A DNA stretch of 64,000 nt from Cherax quadricarinatus (Eukaryota > Arthropoda > Malacostraca > Decapoda > Parastacidae): assembly GCF_038502225.1 (NCBI RefSeq), contig NC_091321.1, forward strand, positions 37,755,390 through 37,819,389. Direction: 5' to 3'. The notes below the pieces were generated by a model. It ran no database searches. It worked only from the letters and a program-made list of their open reading frames with translations, and was not told the origin of the DNA. Made by a program: the position numbers and the translations under genes. Shown here one piece after another: positions 1 to 10,425 of the stretch; positions within the stretch are counted from its first letter, which is position 1, and each line of letters begins with the position of its first letter.

Positions 1-1023
1 TTGATGCGTGGAGAATTTATGATCTGAAGAGCTCTTTTCTTGCAGTCTTTGATGAAAAAAGGAGGAAAATGTAACTCAGTGAATGTTTGGTGAATGTATG
101 TACATTCCTCGTCAAGAAACTCAGGACTACAAATTCGGTATGCTCTTAGGAAAAACCCGATGATGATGCCTCTTTTGGTCTTGGTATCTTGACTGGAATA
201 GAAGTGTGTGAGATCATTTTTATTGGTGGGTTTCCGATAAACTTGAAATCTTAGGTTGTTGTCTACTTTGTGAATGAGGACGTCGAGGAAAGGTAGCTTG
301 TCATTGGACTCTTCTTCTAGTGTAAACTGGATCGCCGGTTCAACTGCGTTGAGCCTTGCCTGAAGATCCTGTACATCAAAACGTTTTGGAGTTATTACGA
401 GGACATCGTCCACGTAACGCAACCAAGTGACGCTTGAAGGGATGATGTTGGCGAAGTGTTCGGACTCTAGGTGTTCCATGTTCCATGTATAAGTTGGCTA
501 GGACGGCACTTATGGGGGACCCCATTCCCATGCCGTAGGTTTGCTTGTAGAGCTTGTTATTGAAAGAAAAACAGTTGAAATTAACACAGAGTTCAATTAA
601 GTCAACAAAATCTCCGGGAGGTAGAGGAAGATTAAGGTCCTGATTGACTTTACGTCGTAGAACCTCGATGGCTTTTTTGGTAGGTACTTTTGTGAAGAGG
701 GAAGTCACATCCAAACTGCTTAGTTTCTTGTTACGGATGGAGAGGTTACGGATGCGGTTGAGAAGGTCGCCTGAGTGTTTAAGATGAGCGGGGCTTATGG
801 TCCCCAGAAGGCAGGAAAGATGTTTGGCAAGAACTCCGGCTAGTTTGTGTGGAGCACTGCCTATTCCTGACGTGATTGGTCTGAGTGGAATATTGTGTTT
901 ATGGGTCTTGGGTAAACCATACATGTGTGCTGGTTTAGGGTTGCTTGGTAACAAATACAGAAGTTTCTTCCCTTCTCTAGTGCGTTTGAGTATTTGTCTG
1001 GTTTTGTATAGAAAATCTTTGGT
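1..1023 (-). pseudogene. Penelope-like element reverse transcriptase, inverted 5' segment
   Basis: Read on the minus strand from about 1020 down to 1, this encodes the reverse transcriptase of a Penelope-like element (PLE). Seen: the family hallmark YGLPKTHK near the start, RPITSG, LDVTSLFTKVP (motif A region), YGMGMGSPISAVLANLYMEH (motif B region) and then, in a shifted frame, WLRYVDDVLV with the catalytic YVDD at about 400-430. The frame breaks at 473-487, where a 7-bp word is duplicated just upstream of YVDD. PLE enzymes copy RNA into a nicked chromosomal target and normally continue into a GIY-YIG nuclease. Here that C-terminal part lies on the other strand, to the right of 1024. The segment runs off the left window edge. 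Inactive copy. Confidence 0.88.
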
Positions 1024-1322
1024 GAGCTACCTTTCCTCGATGTCCTCATTCACAAAGTAGACAACAACCTAAGATTTCAAGTTTATCGGAAACCCACCAA
1101 TAAAAATGATCTCACACACTTCTATTCCAGTCAAGATACCAAGACCAAAAGAGGCATCATCATCGGGTTTTTCCTAAGAGCATACCGAATTTGTAGTCCT
1201 GAGTTTCTTGACGAGGAATGTACATACATTCACTAAACATTCACTGAGTTACATTTTCCTCCTTTTTTCATCAAAGACTGCAAGAAAAGAGCTCTTCAGA
1301 TCATAAATTCTCCACGCATCAA
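1..1322. repeat. Inverted repeat inside the PLE (arms 1-294 and about 1025-1322)
   Basis: The first ~294 bases reappear reverse-complemented at about 1025-1322, with few differences. Both arms encode the same PLE stretch just after YVDD (LPFLDVLIHKVDNN, frame read in opposite directions). They flank the unique RT body (about 295-1024). The arrangement is inverted 5' part, junction, then forward 3' part. Confidence 0.9.
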
Positions 1323-1815
1323 CACCACTCCCAGCAAAGTTATAATTCTTCCCAACAGCCAGGTTGCAATGAACGTCTCAAAAGTACTTTCACAAGCTAA
1401 CACCAGAGTCGCCATCGCTTCTAGCACTTCAATAAAGGATATAACCAGGACAAAATCCAAGCACCACGAACCAGTCAATGCAGGAGTTTACACTATACCC
1501 TGTGGAGGCTGTGACAAGATTTACGTAGGTGAAACAGCCAGAAACCTCGACACCCGCCTCAATGAACACATTTACGCATGTAGGAACGATAACTTGAACA
1601 ACGCCTGTGTACAACACCGAAATTCCACCAGTCATCTCATGAAATTCAGAGACGCCCAATTAGTGATCAACGAAACTAATTTCCGCACACGCAAGTGCCT
1701 CGAATCAGCACTGATCGCTGTTTCGAATACAATTAAACAAAACAGCGGCAGCTTCACCATCTCCGAAGTCTTAGCAAGAATCCTCCTGAAAACAGTAAAC
1801 CCTGCCATCACATAG
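1024..1815 (+). pseudogene. PLE C-terminal region with GIY-YIG endonuclease
   Basis: Forward-strand continuation of the same PLE. It starts at the RT-thumb segment (LPFLDVLIHKVDNN), has a stop near 1213, then is open from 1369 to the stop at 1813-1815. The nuclease core is visible: GVYTIPCGGCDKIYVGET carries the GVY...YVG pair, followed by RNLDTRLNEH with the conserved arginine, and a basic/His linker. In PLEs this domain nicks target DNA for target-primed reverse transcription. The C-terminus ends ILLKTVNPAIT, a tail also seen in degraded form at 26466-26500. Because of the internal stop and the inverted RT, no functional protein is expected. Confidence 0.87.
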
Positions 1816-2165
1816 TCTCTCCTGTTATACTACACAAAGCACAGAGAGTGAACACTGAAACAAGCTGCCTCTTTCCAGTCTATATTTGTCCAACCTATTT
1901 TTATGTTACCCAAGTAATAGCTTTTATATCTTTTTACTCTTGTACGAATTAATTGCTCTACCATATTGTATTACTTTTGTCACTACCACTACCACTACTA
2001 CTAGTGAACATCGAAATGGTGCCTCACTAGTATTACACCTCACTCTGAGCCTTTATATACCCTCTGTGTCCATGTATTGTTTGTAATGGCTTGATAAAGC
2101 TCCTGGAGAGCAAAACGTTGCCACAATAAATGTCACATTAATTGCACTTGTGTCCTTTTACTTTA
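1816..2165 (+). mobile_element. PLE 3' untranslated region
   Basis: Non-coding sequence following the GIY-YIG stop. It contains a (CTA/CCA)n stretch at 1980-2003 and the block ggcttgataaagctcctgg at about 2089-2108, before an AT-rich end. A degraded counterpart of the upstream part follows the other PLE tail at 26586-26785 (for example ctacccaag followed by a 'tagctttt' run), which supports assigning it to the PLE. Confidence 0.6.
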
Positions 2166-2204
2166 CATATTGTCGGTAATTATACCAACTTTATTACAAG
2201 AACA

Positions 2205-2935
2205 CTTTCACCATCACTCATACATAATCACTGGCTTTGCAAAAGCACTCAGATACACAAATAACCCGCACATAAAAGAAAGGAGCTTATGATGACGTTT
2301 CGGTCCGACTTGGACCATTTACAAAGTCACACTAACGAAAAGAAGAGCAGGATGAGTATGTATAGATACGACAGTTTAGATATCCCTCCAAACTGCCAAT
2401 ATCCCAAACCCCTCCTTTAAAGTGCAGGTATTGTATTTCCCATTTCCAGGACTCAAGTCCGGCTAACTGGTTTCCCTGAATCTATTCACAAAATATTTCC
2501 CTGCTCACACTCCAACAGCTCATCAGGTCCCAAAAACCATTTGTCTCCATTCACTCCTATCTAACATGCTCACACATGCTGGAAGTCCAAGCCCCTTGCC
2601 CACAAAACCTCCTTTACACCTTCCCTCCAAAGTTTTCGAGGATGACCCCTACCCTGCCTTCCTTCCCCTACATGTGTTCTCGAAGTCATTCTGCTTTGTT
2701 CCATTCTCTAAATGACCAAACCACCTCAACAGCCCACCTCCTAATTTCCACACTATGAATTCTCTGCATAATATTTATACCACACATTGCCTTTAGACAG
2801 GACATCTCCACTGCCTCCAGCTGCCTCCTTGCTGCAGCATTTACAACCCATGCTTCACACCCATATAAGAGTGTTGGTACCACTATACTTTCGTTCATTC
2901 CCTTCTTTGCCTTCATAGATAACATTCTTTGTATG
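2205..2935 (-). pseudogene. LINE-A (RTE/CFDP2-like) 3' fragment
   Basis: Minus-strand fragment of the commonest LINE in the window. 2686-2925 encodes the C-terminal region of the polyprotein (SIVVPTLLYGCEAWVVNAAA, then MCGINIMQRIHSVEIRRW). The rest is its 3'UTR, recognisable by matching 15600-15800 and 23050-23240. It is 5'-truncated at about 2935, next to the Tigger at 2942. A foldback-family repeat arm interrupts the UTR at about 2252-2370. Inactive. Confidence 0.8.
2252..2370. repeat. Single arm of the 'acacaaataacccgc' foldback repeat
   Basis: Starts acacaaataacccgcacata and continues through gacgtttcggtccgacttgg into a copy of the loop region (catttacaaagtcacacta). The same sequence forms both arms of the hairpins at 5089-5221 and 29540-29842. 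Here only one arm is present, inserted in a LINE-A 3'UTR. Confidence 0.7.
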
Positions 2936-2941
2936 TATATA

Positions 2942-4254
2942 CAGTGGACCCTTACTTTTCATGTTTAATCCATTCCAGAGAGATCGGCGAAAACTGAAAA
3001 CATTTTCCCCATAAGAAATAATGTAAATACAATTAATCCGTTCCAGACACCCAGAAATATTGACAAAATTTTTTTTACCTTAAAGATAGATTTACATGCA
3101 CAAAAGAATGAACATTCAGTATGACACTTGCCTTTATTGAAGGCTGTAGTTGATGGATGGAAGACAGGGAGGAGGGGAGAGGGAAGAGAGGTTATTGTTT
3201 GGAAGGGGAATCCCCCTCCATAAGGACTCTTAGGTACCAAGTCCTTATCTGGGGTCACTTCCCTTCCTTGTTTTTTAATGACACAAATCTTGCCATCCTA
3301 CTCCACATTGCACAAATCTCCATTACTACCTCCCTTTACCACCACCACTACCACCTTCTACCACCATCACAACCACTACCACCTTCTACCACCATCACAA
3401 CCACTACCACCCTCTACCACCATCACAACCCCTACCACCCTCCACCACCATCACAACCCCTACCACCCTCCACCACCATCACAACCCCTACCACCCTCCA
3501 CCACCATCACAACCCCTACCACCCTCCACCACCATCACAACCACTACCACCATCACTATCCTCTACCACCATCACAACCACTACCACCATCACTACCACC
3601 CTCTACCACCATCACAGCCACCCTCTACCACCATCACAACCACTACCACCCTCTACTACCAGCACTACCACCCTCTACCACCATCACAACCACTACCACC
3701 CTCTACTACCAGCACTACCACCCTCTACCACAATCACTACCACCCTCTACCACCATCACAACCACTGCCATCCTCTACCACCATCACTTCCATCCTCTAC
3801 CACCATCACTACCACCATCACTACCACTACCACCATCACTACCACCATCACTACCACCCTCTACCACCACCACTTTCGTATTTTTCTACAAACTTTTTCT
3901 TGAATTCTATCGTGTTTCTCACATTCTTTACCAAAGGGCTGGCACTAGAAGCTTTCTTTGGGCCCATAGTGGCTTATTTAGCAGTCACACACAAGAAATA
4001 AGTGCCAAAAACAATGGATTATTACGAAATGTTTCACATGACCTCACTGGATATGTTCACTCACCGAGAAACAACACGACACTGCCTGAGAATGCATGTG
4101 GGAGGTGGCTTTGTGTACGCTCTGGGCACTGGACAGGTTCCATACCATTGACGAAAATGGAGGAAATCAACGAAAACGGAACCAATATTTTGACGAAGTT
4201 AGCAAAAATGGAAATTGGCGATAACGGAGATCAACGAAAAGGAAGGGTCCACTG
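2942..4254 (-). mobile_element. Non-autonomous Tigger (pogo-type) element with internal microsatellite
   Basis: Begins CAGTGGACCC and ends GGGTCCACTG, with TA dinucleotides on both sides (2940-2941 and 4255-4256) as expected for Tc1/mariner-pogo target duplications. Minus-strand sequence near the left end reads TPDKDLVPKSPYGGGFPFQT, the degraded C-terminus seen in the other Tigger copies. The transposase core is gone and replaced by about 550 bp of ACC-rich tandem repeat. Confidence 0.82.
3330..3880 (+). repeat. ACC/CTACCACCATCA-rich tandem repeat inside the Tigger
   Basis: About 550 bp of imperfect repeats built from ctaccaccatcacaaccac-like words. It stays open in several frames and produces long Thr/His/Pro/Leu-rich conceptual proteins on the plus strand, which I regard as artefacts of composition. 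Confidence 0.9.
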
Positions 4255-4263
4255 TATTTCTTC

Positions 4264-4580
4264 TTTTTTCAACTAACCGGCCGTATCCCACCAAAGCAGG
4301 GTGACCCAAAAAGAAAAAGTTTCTCATTTTAACTTAAGTAATATATACAGGAGAGTGGGTTACTAGCCTCTTGCTCCCAGCATTTTAGTTGCCTTTTACA
4401 ACATGCATGGGTTACGGAGGAAAAATTCTGTTCCACTTCCCCCCTGAAGATAAGAGGAAATAAATAAGTACAATAACTAGTAAGAAAAATAGAAAAAACT
4501 CAGAGGGGTGTATATATATATATGCTTGAACATGCATGTGTAGTGTGACCAAAGTGTAAGTAGAAGTAGCAAGGCGTACC
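4264..4580 (-). repeat. Short LINE-A-derived chimera (5' leader joined to 3' tip)
   Basis: Minus-strand copy of a ~310-bp repeat. Its 3' tip (rc of ggccgtatcccaccaaagca) is the LINE-A end. The remainder matches the leader that precedes the LINE-A endonuclease at 31190-31390. A plus-strand copy lies at 41263-41600. It encodes nothing and is probably mobilised by LINE-A enzymes. Confidence 0.6.
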
Positions 4581-4682
4581 TAAAACTTCGCATGTCTATG
4601 AGACAAAAAAGACACCAGCAATCCTACCATCATAAAGCAATTACAGGCTTCCATATTACAATCACTTGGCAGGACAATAGTG

Positions 4683-6052
4683 CAGTGGACCCCTGGCTTT
4701 CGTAATTAATCCGTTCCAGAGAGAGTGACTAAACCCGAATCTGATGAATTCCGAATTAATTTTCCCCATAAGAAATAATGGAAATCCAATTTATCCGTTT
4801 TAGACAGCCAAAGGTATAAAAAAAAATGTTTTCTACATGAAATATACATTTACCTACACAGTAAACAATGATACATGAGCAATAAAACAATAATAACATC
4901 ACACTAACGTTTATTGAAGACATGGTGATGTATGGAAGATGGGAGGAGAGGAAAGGATGGAGGAGTTTACAGTTGTTAGAATGGGAAATCCCCTTCCATA
5001 AAGATTCAGGTTCCAAGTCCTTCTCCTGGGTTACTTCCCTCCTTTGTTTTCTAATGCCACTAGGACCAGCTTGAGAGTCACTGGACACACACAAATAACC
5101 CGCACATAAAAGAGAGAAGCTTACGACGACGTTTCGGTCCGACTTGTGACTTTGTCAATGGTCCAAGTCTGACCGAAACGTCGTCGTAAGCTTCTCTCTT
5201 TTATGTGCGGGTTATTTGTGTATCATTCCAGTCACGGTATTGTGCCTTTTTTGTTATTTAGTCACTGGACCCCTGTTGCTCAAAAAAGTTTCAGAGAGGT
5301 CTGTTTCTGGCATATGTTAGGAATTGTGTTGGGAGACAGGACAAGATAGTCCTTCAATATGATACTAATATCAGCTCTATGGCTTATTTATCTAGTACAA
5401 TTCATCTAGTATGACAATAAACAGTATTAATAACATGATATATACTTTAGAATGGATAAAATATGGCATTGAGAATGTCACGAGTGGTGGTGTGTTGTTT
5501 GTTGTTGGGTGTATAAGGGCCACTGAAAGATAAGCCTTACATAGTGGTGGTGGAGGCAGCAGCAAGAGGCAGCAGAGGAAGCAGTGTTAGTAGCCCTATA
5601 TACCTCCAATAACAATGGAGGATTCAGTTTCATGCTGTCCTTTTTCTATCGATTAATCGCTTAACTTACTTGCTACACTTTTTCACTGACTGGTGCTATA
5701 GCCTTTATCGACTCCTGCTGCTTCAGTATCACACATATTGCAGAATCACTGAAAAAGGCACTTTCTCCCCTCTCTCTCAGCCCTTTACCAAAGGGCTGGC
5801 TGGCACTAGGGACTTTCTTTGGGTCCATGGTGGCAGTTGCAAGCGCTAAAAAGAATGGAATAATACAAAATATATTGTATGAATGCATAGGATCATTCTC
5901 ACTGGCTGATAAACAATGGCACACTGGCTGTACATGGAGTGTTGGGGCCGCTTAGGCCGCGCGGACACGTTCCAGATGAATGACTTATACTGAGTTCAGT
6001 GATGATCACCGAGCCAATATTTTGATGGAAAAAACGTTACTTATTCTGAATA
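4683..6052 (-). pseudogene. Tigger transposase remnant, internally deleted
   Basis: Starts with the terminal sequence CAGTGGACCC. The minus strand encodes only the two ends of a Tigger transposase: an N-terminus beginning MDPKKVPSASQPFGKGLRER at 5826 and ending ILKQQESIKAIAPVSEKV (about 5673), and a C-terminus SDSQAGPSGIRKQRREVTQE at 5000-5080. The DDE core is missing. A 174-bp foldback insertion sits within the C-terminal part. The right terminal inverted repeat is absent; a second Tigger terminus starts immediately at 6053. Such copies are non-autonomous and depend on a full transposase elsewhere. Confidence 0.78.
5086..5259. mobile_element. Foldback (hairpin) insertion with 10-bp target duplication
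   Basis: Arms 5089-5146 and 5164-5221 are reverse complements over 58 bp with one mismatch, around a 17-nt loop. The block is flanked by agtcactgga at 5076-5085 and again at 5260-5269, a 10-bp direct repeat consistent with target-site duplication. Removing the block and one flank restores continuous Tigger sequence. The non-palindromic tail (5222-5259) contains ggtattgtgccttttttg, found reverse-complemented near 29490. Confidence 0.85.
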
Positions 6053-6600
6053 CAGTGGACCCTCGGTTATCAGCCGTAATCCATTCCAGAAGGCCGGCCG
6101 ATAATCGAAATGGCCGAAAACCGAATTATTATTTCCCATAAGAATTAATGGAAATACAATTACTCTGTTCCAGACAAAAATATTCACAAAAAAATTTTTT
6201 TTTTTTAACAATTATGTAAGTTTTACATACCTTTATTGAAGGCTAATGCTGGCTTCTGGAAGACAGGGAGGAGGAAAGAGGGAGGAGTTAGTGTTTGGAA
6301 GAGGAATCCCTCTCCATAAAGACTTTAGGTAGCAAAGCCTTCTCTGGGGTTACTTCCCTTCTTTGTCTTTTAATGCTACTAGGACCAACTTGAGAGTCAC
6401 TGGACCCCTGTCTCACAACAAATCTATCCATAGAGGTCTGTTTCTGGCATCTCTAAGATTTCCCTGAAGTGGGACAGGGTTTTGTCCCTGAACATGTTGC
6501 AGATATGGTTTGTTTCAGCTTGCTCAGGGTGGTGTTTCTCTACAAAAGCTTGCACTCTAGTCCACATTGTGCACACCTCTTGAATCTGTCATTTACTGCT
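6053..6600 (-). mobile_element. Second Tigger-type terminal fragment
   Basis: Starts CAGTGGACCCTCGGTTATCA and repeats the Tigger left-end layout: terminal repeat, AT-rich block, then reverse-strand C-terminal remnant (ccataaagactttaggtagc region). It abuts the previous element without spacer. I cannot locate a right terminus; similarity fades by about 6600. Confidence 0.65.
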
Positions 6601-7110
6601 ACAGTGCATTCATTACTAACCTTAAAATATATGTAGTCTTAATGTAGGGCAAGAGGTGGGTAGTATTTATTTGTAGGAAGTCAGTGTAGGTAGCAGTAGA
6701 TGTAGGTACAGTACACGTATGTAGCCCCTTCCCACCGGCCTATGCTACACAGCTATATTACAATACACAGCCATATTATTACACTACACAGAAATATTAT
6801 TACCATGTTCATTGAGTTTAATTGTTTCTAACAACTACCTTTAGATGCCATCATAAACAAAGGGAGAAGTAATGAATAATTCATGCCAAGAATTGTAAAC
6901 AAACGCATATGAAGGGTGGTTACTACACCAGTCGCCAGATTCACAGTTTTCTCTAACGCTGCATCAGAGAAAACGTAATATTTACTCTCCATCCCACTCT
7001 CTACACGATAACATATAAACATTGCATCTTTATATGCTATGTTTATGTGCTACATGATATGTAATGTGTTTCTTATATAATTTTGAAGAAAATATAGATT
7101 TTTTTATTAT
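6601..7110. other. Unassigned AT-rich sequence
   Basis: No supported gene. Contains short A/T runs and ends in a (TTA)n stretch at about 7100-7117 that probably belongs to the tail of the LINE-A copy to its right. Only short chance ORFs are present. Confidence 0.5.
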
Positions 7111-7352
7111 TATTATCACACTGGCCGATTCCCACCAAGGCAGGGCGGCCTGAAAAAGAAAAACTTACCATCATTCACTCCATCACTGTCTTGCCAGAAG
7201 GGTGCTTTACACTACAGTTTTTAAACTGCAACATTAACACCCCTCCTTCAGAGTGCAGGCACTGTACTTCCCATCTCCAGGACTCAAGTCCGGCCTGCCG
7301 GTTTCCCTGAACCCCTTCATAAATGTTACTTTGCTCACACTCCAACAGCACG

Positions 7353-8744
7353 TCAGGTATTAAAAACCATTCGTCTCCATTCACTCCTATCAAACACGCT
7401 CACGCATGCCTGCTGGAAGTCCAAGCCCCTCGCACACAAAACCTCCTTTACCACCTCTCTCCAACCTTTCCTAGGCCGACCCCTACCCCGCCTTCCTTCC
7501 ACTACAGACTGATACACTCTTGAAGTCACTCTGTTTCGCTCCATTCTCTCTACATGTCCGAACCACCTCAACAACCCTTCGTCAGCCCTCTGGACAACAG
7601 TTTTGGTAATCCCGCACCTCCTCCTAACTTCCAAACTACGAATTCTCTGCATTATATTCACACCACACATTGCCCTCAGACATGACATCTCCACTGCCTC
7701 CATCCTTCTCCTCGCTGCAACATTCATCACCCATGCTTCACACCCATATAAGAGCGTTGGTAAAACTATACTCTCATACATTCCCCTCTTTGCCTCCAAG
7801 GACAAAGTTCTTTGTCTCCACAGACTCCTAAGTGCACCACTCACCCTTTTCCCCTCATTAATTCTATGATTCACCTCATCTTTCATAGACCCATCTGCTG
7901 ACACGTCCACTCCCAAATATCTGAATACATTCACCTCCTTCATACTCTCTCCCTCCAATCTGATATCCAATCTTTCATCACCTAATCTTTTTGTTATCCT
8001 CATAACCTTACGCTTTCCTGTATTCACTTTTAATTTTCTTCTTTTGCACACCCTACCAAATTCATCCACCAACCTCTGCAACTTCTCTTCAAAATCTCCC
8101 AAGAGCACAGTGTCATAGCAAAGAGCAACTGTGACAACTCCCACTTTATGTGTGATTCTTTATCTTTTAACTCCACGCCTCTTGCCAAGGCCCTCGCATT
8201 TACTTCTCTTACAACCCCATCTATAAATATATTAAACAACCATGGTGACATCACACATCCTTGTCTAAGGCCTACTTTTACTGGGAAATAATTTCCCTCT
8301 TTCCTACATACTCTAACTTCAGCCTCACTATCCTCGTAAAAACTCTTCACTGCTTTCAGTAACCTACCTCCTACACCATACACCTGCAACATCTGCCACA
8401 TTGCCCCCCTATCCACCCTGTCATACACCTTTTCCAAATCCATAAATGCCACAAAGACCTCTTTAGCCTTATCTAAATATTGTTCACTTATATGTTTCAC
8501 TGTAAACACCTGGTCCACACACCCTCTACCTTTCCTAAAGGCTCCTTGTTCATCTGCTATCCTATTCTCCGTCTTACTCTTAATTCTTTCAATAATAACT
8601 CTACCATACACTTTACCAGGTATACTCAACAGACTTATCCCCCTATAATTTTTGCACTCTCTTTTGTCCCCTTTGCCTTTATACAAAGGAACTATGCATG
8701 CTCTCTGCCAATCCCTAGGTACCTTACCCTCTTCCATACATTTA
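7353..8744 (-). pseudogene. LINE-A reverse transcriptase and C-terminal region
   Basis: Motifs in order: VPLYKGKGDKRECKNYRGIS (RT 0-2 region), GAFRKGRGCVDQVF, FVAFMDLEKVYDRVD (motif A), KVGLRQGCVMSPWLFNIFID (motif B). Motif C should read FADDT, but one base is missing between 8116 and 8117, so one frame reads LLFAMT and the other LCYDTVLLGD. Downstream come the family C-terminus SIVLPTLLYGCEAWVMN, LLRWFGHVERMERNR and GRRGRGRPRKGWREVVKEVL, ending at the stop 7353-7355. The upstream reading frame continues across the transposon insertion at 8745-10645 into the linker. The enzyme would have done target-primed reverse transcription; the YADD-box lesion makes this copy inactive. Confidence 0.87.
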
Positions 8745-9659
8745 TTAACCCTTTGAGGGTCGACAGGCCCTCTCCGAAACTCGTTCTCAGGGTCGGCCAA
8801 ATTTCAAAAAAAAAAAAATTATTTTTTCTTATGAAAAAATAGTTTTTTTTTTTTTCTAAACATTATAGGATAAACAAAAAAAATTTACCATCAATACTTA
8901 CGGAGATATGGATGCATGAAGTTTGCAGAAAATGAGCCGCGTATGGCAACAGCGGCGACTGCCGCTCACCCGGTAAACTTTAGTTTACTTGTATTTGAAG
9001 GTTTGTTGTGTTTTTTTCACTATTTTATTTTTTCACATAACTTATGTGGCCTATGAGACCAAAGTAAGGTGCAATGTACGTATATACACTCGTTGTATAC
9101 AACACAATATGCACACAAACATAATTATCAATATATTGTTTACAAAACTTGTTTACAAAAACAAACAATACAAAACATTGTTTATTACTATTGTTCTATA
9201 ATATATATACCAATATACAGTCACTGAACATATTCCTACAAGTTCTGCAGCTTGTGGAACTCTGAAACATGGTGTCATACACAATGGTGTTTTATCTTTC
9301 TCCCTCATTCTATCTCTTTCAATTTGTCTCTCTCTTTCTATCTGTCTGTCTATCTCTGTCTCACAGGTACACATAAATACAAGTATACATAGTATAAATT
9401 ACCTAGGATAACCCAAGAAACCCAGACAAACTGCTATACTCTGCTTGAAGATGTGAGTAAAAGTGATGACACAGTCTTGTGGCTCTCTGAGACAGAGAGC
9501 TAGACGGATAGACAGGGAGCTTGACAGACAGGCAAATACAGACAGAAATGTTAGTATACCAGCAAAAACAAAGGGAGGGAGATGTTTATCTCATCTTTTG
9601 GCATCAGCTCTACCCTCATCAAACGTCAGCACTTATCAGATGTTATCTCCCCTTATCTT

Positions 9660-10085
9660 GTTACTGTCATGGGTGAACATTTATTATTACCTATTATTAT
9701 TATTATGTATTATTATTATGTATTATTATTATTATGTATTATTATTATTATGTATTATTGTTATCATTACGTATTCTTCTTCTTCCTCCTCCTCCTCTTC
9801 TTCCTCCTCCTCCTCTTCTTCTTCCTCCTCCTCCTCTTCTTCCTCCTCCTCCTCTTCTTCCTCCTCCTCCTCCTCCTCCTCCTCCTCTTCTTCCTCCTCC
9901 TCCTCCTCCTCCTCCTCCTCCTCCTCTTCTTCCTCCTCTTCCTCCTCCTCCTCCTCCTCCTCCTCTTCTTCTTCCTCCTCCTCCTCCTCCTCTGCCTCCT
10001 CCTCCTCTTGCCTCCTCCTCTTGCCTCCTCCTCCTCTTGCCTCCTCCTCCTCTGCCTCCTCCTCATCTGCCTCCTCCTCCTCCTC
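9660..10085 (+). repeat. (ATT)n then (TCC/TTC)n microsatellite
   Basis: TAT/ATT repeats at 9685-9770 followed by ~315 bp of tcctcctcttcttcctcc-type repeats. It yields Ser, Leu, Pro and (minus strand) Glu or Arg/Lys homopolymer ORFs that are not genes. It appears to have replaced the transposase body of the surrounding TTAA element. Confidence 0.95.
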
Positions 10086-10425
10086 CATTCTTGGAACAAG
10101 TTTGAAGAGCTTGTAGTTCATAATCACTATCACTATCATCACCAATGCTCACATCTGAGTCTGGGATTTTGGAAAATAGGAGTTTCCTCTTTGATTCTGG
10201 TACAACTGAACGTGAACAAGATGGCCCAGCACCAGAGGTGGAAGGCTGTGGGTTGTCTGGGTTTTCCTCACTATTACCCATATTATGGTCATTAGTTTCG
10301 GTCAAAACCTCACCAGAACCTTGAAACTCATCTTCACTGTCACTTCCATCTCTATTAGAACTGTCACTGGGGAACAAAAGTGTCCCAATTCGCCGAGGAG
10401 TGAGGAACTTCTTACCACAGGGCAC
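10063..10425 (-). pseudogene. piggyBac-type transposase N-terminal remnant
   Basis: Open minus-strand frame starting MPCGKKFLTPRRIGTLLF, followed by acidic, Ser-rich blocks (DGSDSEDEFQG; VSIGDDSDSDYELQ). Genes of the piggyBac / PGBD family typically begin with an LT..E/R.(I/L)..L helix followed by acidic DSD/E-rich sequence, which this resembles. The frame then runs into Gly codons of the TCC microsatellite (…CSKNGGGGGGR), so the catalytic DDD domain is absent. The location inside a TTAA-flanked element supports the assignment. Without a profile search this is a resemblance call. Confidence 0.55.

Noticed and set aside
3157..4276. Two overlapping Thr/His/Pro-rich ORFs of 248 and 332 codons
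   Set aside because: Composition artefact of the ACC microsatellite inside a Tigger element; several frames are open at once.
9463..10295. Poly-Ser, poly-Leu, poly-Pro, poly-Glu and Arg/Lys-rich ORFs
   Set aside because: All frames of a TCC microsatellite are open; no start context or conserved sequence.
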